Of a DNA stretch of 7,309 bases, positions 5,542 through 7,309 are shown piece by piece. Position 1 is the stretch's first letter, and every line of letters begins with the position of its first letter. Origin of the DNA: Parachlamydiaceae bacterium (GTDB lineage Bacteria > Chlamydiota > Chlamydiia > Chlamydiales > Parachlamydiaceae); assembly GCA_013698165.1 (NCBI GenBank), contig JACCVN010000530.1, positions 1-7,309 of the forward strand, given 5' to 3'. The notes under the pieces are model-generated. The model did no database searches. It worked only from the letters and a program-made list of their open reading frames with translations, and was not told where the DNA came from. A program made the translations under genes and the position numbers.

Positions 5542-7251
5542 TCATTTCGCCGCATCTGCTTTTTTAGCCCAAGAATCTTTAAGAGTAACAATCCGATTAA
5601 ACACGGGTTTACCTAAAGTAGAATCAACAGGATCGACGGAAAAATAGCCTTGCCTTTCGAATTGAAAACGATCTCCTAGCTTGGCAGCTGCCAGAGAAGG
5701 CTCAATCATGCATCCATTTAAAACCTCTAAAGATTTAGGGTTAAGGTATGTAAAGAAATCTGCATCCCCAGGACTTTCAACTGAAAGCAATAAATCATAG
5801 AGCCTTACTTCAGTAGGTATTGCATTTTTGGCCGATACCCAATGGATCGTTCCTTTCACTTTACGCCCCTGAGGATTTTTGCCTAGTGTTTCAGGATCGT
5901 AATTGCAATGGACAGCTACCACCTTTCCTGTGTTGGGATCCTTATCTACGCTTACGCAAGTCATGCAATAGCTGTGGCGCAGACGGACTTCCTGGCCTGG
6001 TGCCAGACGATAAAAATCTTTCTGAGGATGTTCTTGAAAGTCTTCTTGCTCGATATAAATTTCCTTATTAAATGGGACCTTCCGGGTCCCTTCCTTAGGA
6101 ATATCATGAGGCCATAAAGGCGCATCGAATTCTTCGGATTTGTCGTCAGGATAATTATCGATTATCACTTTGAGGGGCCTTAGCACGGCCATTACACGCG
6201 GAGCTTTTGTGTTTAAATCATCGCGGATGCAAAATTCAAGCTGTGATACCTCCACCGAACTGTTTGCTTTAGCCACACCGACTAAATCGCAAAACTTTCG
6301 AATCGATTCAGGGGTATAACCTCTGCGGCGCAAGCCAGAAATCGTAGGAAGGCGGGGATCATCCCAACCGCTTACATTCTTATTTTCAACCAATTGCAGC
6401 AGTTTCCTCTTGCTCATCACAGTATATTTTAAGTCCAATCGGGCGAATTCATATTGACGGGGACGTGAAGGGAAATCAGCCTGTATATTATCTAAAACCC
6501 AATCATATATTTCACGATTATTTTCAAACTCAAGTGTGCAAATGGAGTGGGTGATCCCTTCAAGGGCGTCGGAAATAGGATGAGCGTAATCGTACATAGG
6601 GTAGATGCACCATTCGTCCCCCGTCATGTAATGGTGGGCAAAGCGGATCCTGTATAATAGTGGATCTCGCATCTTCATGTTAGGTGATTCCATATCGATT
6701 CTAGCGCGAAGAACATACTTTCCGTCAGGAAATTCACCCTTGCGCATGCGGTCGAATAAATCAAGATGTTCGGCAATGGGACGAGATGCAAAAGGACTGA
6801 TTCTTCCTGGCTGTGTGACAGTTCCGCGATATTGGCGAATCTCTTCCTCGTTAAGGCCGCACACGTAAGCTTTTCCTGCTTTGATCAATTGTACGGCAAA
6901 TTCATACATTTTCCCGAAATAGTCGGAAGCGTGAAAAAGACGCCCTTGCCAGTCAAACCCAAGCCAATGGATATCCTCCTGAATCGAATTTTCGTAGCGT
7001 ACATCTTCTTTTGTTGGATCGGTATCGTCAAATCGTAGATGACAAACACTTTTATATTCATCGGCTATTCTAAAATTCAAACAGATCGATTTAGCATGGC
7101 CAATATGAAGAAAACCATTCGGTTCAGGCGGAAAGCGGGTAATAATTTTACCATCATTTTTTCCAGCTTTTACATCCTCTTCTACAATGCGGCGAATAAA
7201 ATCCTTCCCAACAGATTCTTTGGATTCCTTTTTAACGTTGGCGTCTTCCAT
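5542..7251 (-). CDS. glnS: Glutaminyl-tRNA synthetase (class I)
   Basis: This cytoplasmic enzyme attaches glutamine to tRNA-Gln using ATP, for translation. The 569-aa length is close to the bacterial GlnRS norm (E. coli 554). The Rossmann catalytic domain opens with TRFPPEPNGFLHIGHAKS, containing the HIGH signature at 49-52. The second class I signature reads VMSKR at 278-282, the form typical of GlnRS rather than the KISKR/KLSKR usual for GluRS. CNYDPETLGKNPQGRKVKGTIHW (paraphrased block near 449-471) belongs to the C-terminal beta-barrel anticodon-binding region specific to GlnRS. The start is ATG at 7251, with AAGGAG at 7262-7257 and 5-nt spacing. The promoter probably lies at or beyond the right window edge. 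No truncation or missing catalytic residue is seen. The gene is independent of the neighbouring convergent orphan gene. Confidence 0.97.
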   Translation of the reverse strand: MEDANVKKESKESVGKDFIRRIVEEDVKAGKNDGKIITRFPPEPNGFLHIGHAKSICLNFRIADEYKSVCHLRFDDTDPTKEDVRYENSIQEDIHWLGFDWQGRLFHASDYFGKMYEFAVQLIKAGKAYVCGLNEEEIRQYRGTVTQPGRISPFASRPIAEHLDLFDRMRKGEFPDGKYVLRARIDMESPNMKMRDPLLYRIRFAHHYMTGDEWCIYPMYDYAHPISDALEGITHSICTLEFENNREIYDWVLDNIQADFPSRPRQYEFARLDLKYTVMSKRKLLQLVENKNVSGWDDPRLPTISGLRRRGYTPESIRKFCDLVGVAKANSSVEVSQLEFCIRDDLNTKAPRVMAVLRPLKVIIDNYPDDKSEEFDAPLWPHDIPKEGTRKVPFNKEIYIEQEDFQEHPQKDFYRLAPGQEVRLRHSYCMTCVSVDKDPNTGKVVAVHCNYDPETLGKNPQGRKVKGTIHWVSAKNAIPTEVRLYDLLLSVESPGDADFFTYLNPKSLEVLNGCMIEPSLAAAKLGDRFQFERQGYFSVDPVDSTLGKPVFNRIVTLKDSWAKKADAAK

Positions 7252-7309
7252 ATTGTCTCCTTACATGAATATGAAGAAGAATAACCTAAATTTGAGATAA
7301 TTCTAAATC

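Noticed and set aside
6766..7284. Open frames on the plus strand opposite glnS
   Set aside because: They lie entirely within a strongly supported glnS gene on the other strand and their translations show no family features.

Overview
The window (7.3 kb, AT-rich, densely coding, short intergenic gaps) looks like a bacterial chromosome. Gene content suggests an intracellular, protist-associated bacterium, such as an environmental Chlamydiae relative or a Legionellales-like gammaproteobacterium. The clues are a eukaryotic-type (Hanks) Ser/Thr kinase with a long non-kinase N-terminus, two orphan proteins, and a housekeeping glutaminyl-tRNA synthetase. No gene fixes the phylum, so this placement is an inference.

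Layout: (1) 60-518 (+) encodes an unrecognised 152-residue protein. (2) 519-818 lies between two convergent genes. Almost all of it (536-780) is one large nested inverted repeat: an outer terminal stem enclosing two long hairpins, flanked by TAAA on both sides. It looks like a miniature mobile element or a highly structured RNA. (3) 819-2450 (-) encodes a protein kinase with all catalytic motifs, a TPGS tandem repeat in the linker, and an apparent insertion between the APE motif and helix F. (4) 2451-2707 is non-coding and holds a second, smaller inverted-repeat unit (2526-2628) with a GC-rich core. (5) 2708-4164 (-) is a two-gene operon: a MarR/GNAT fusion overlapping by 16 bp a stand-alone GNAT acetyltransferase. 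(6) 4165-4340 is a divergent promoter region with a MarR-like palindrome just upstream of the MarR/GNAT gene. (7) 4341-5387 (+) encodes an unrecognised, mostly helical 348-residue protein. (8) 5388-5541 is a convergent gap with a perfect 15-bp hairpin. (9) 5542-7251 (-) is glnS.

How the genes work together: the MarR/GNAT operon is probably self-regulated through the palindrome at its promoter. Its fused GNAT domain has lost key acetyl-CoA-loop residues, while the neighbouring GNAT keeps them, so the pair may divide sensing and catalysis. The kinase and the 348-residue protein are candidates for host-interacting proteins, judged by their composition only. glnS is a housekeeping gene and appears unrelated to its neighbours. 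The non-coding element at 536-780 is the most unusual thing in the window.
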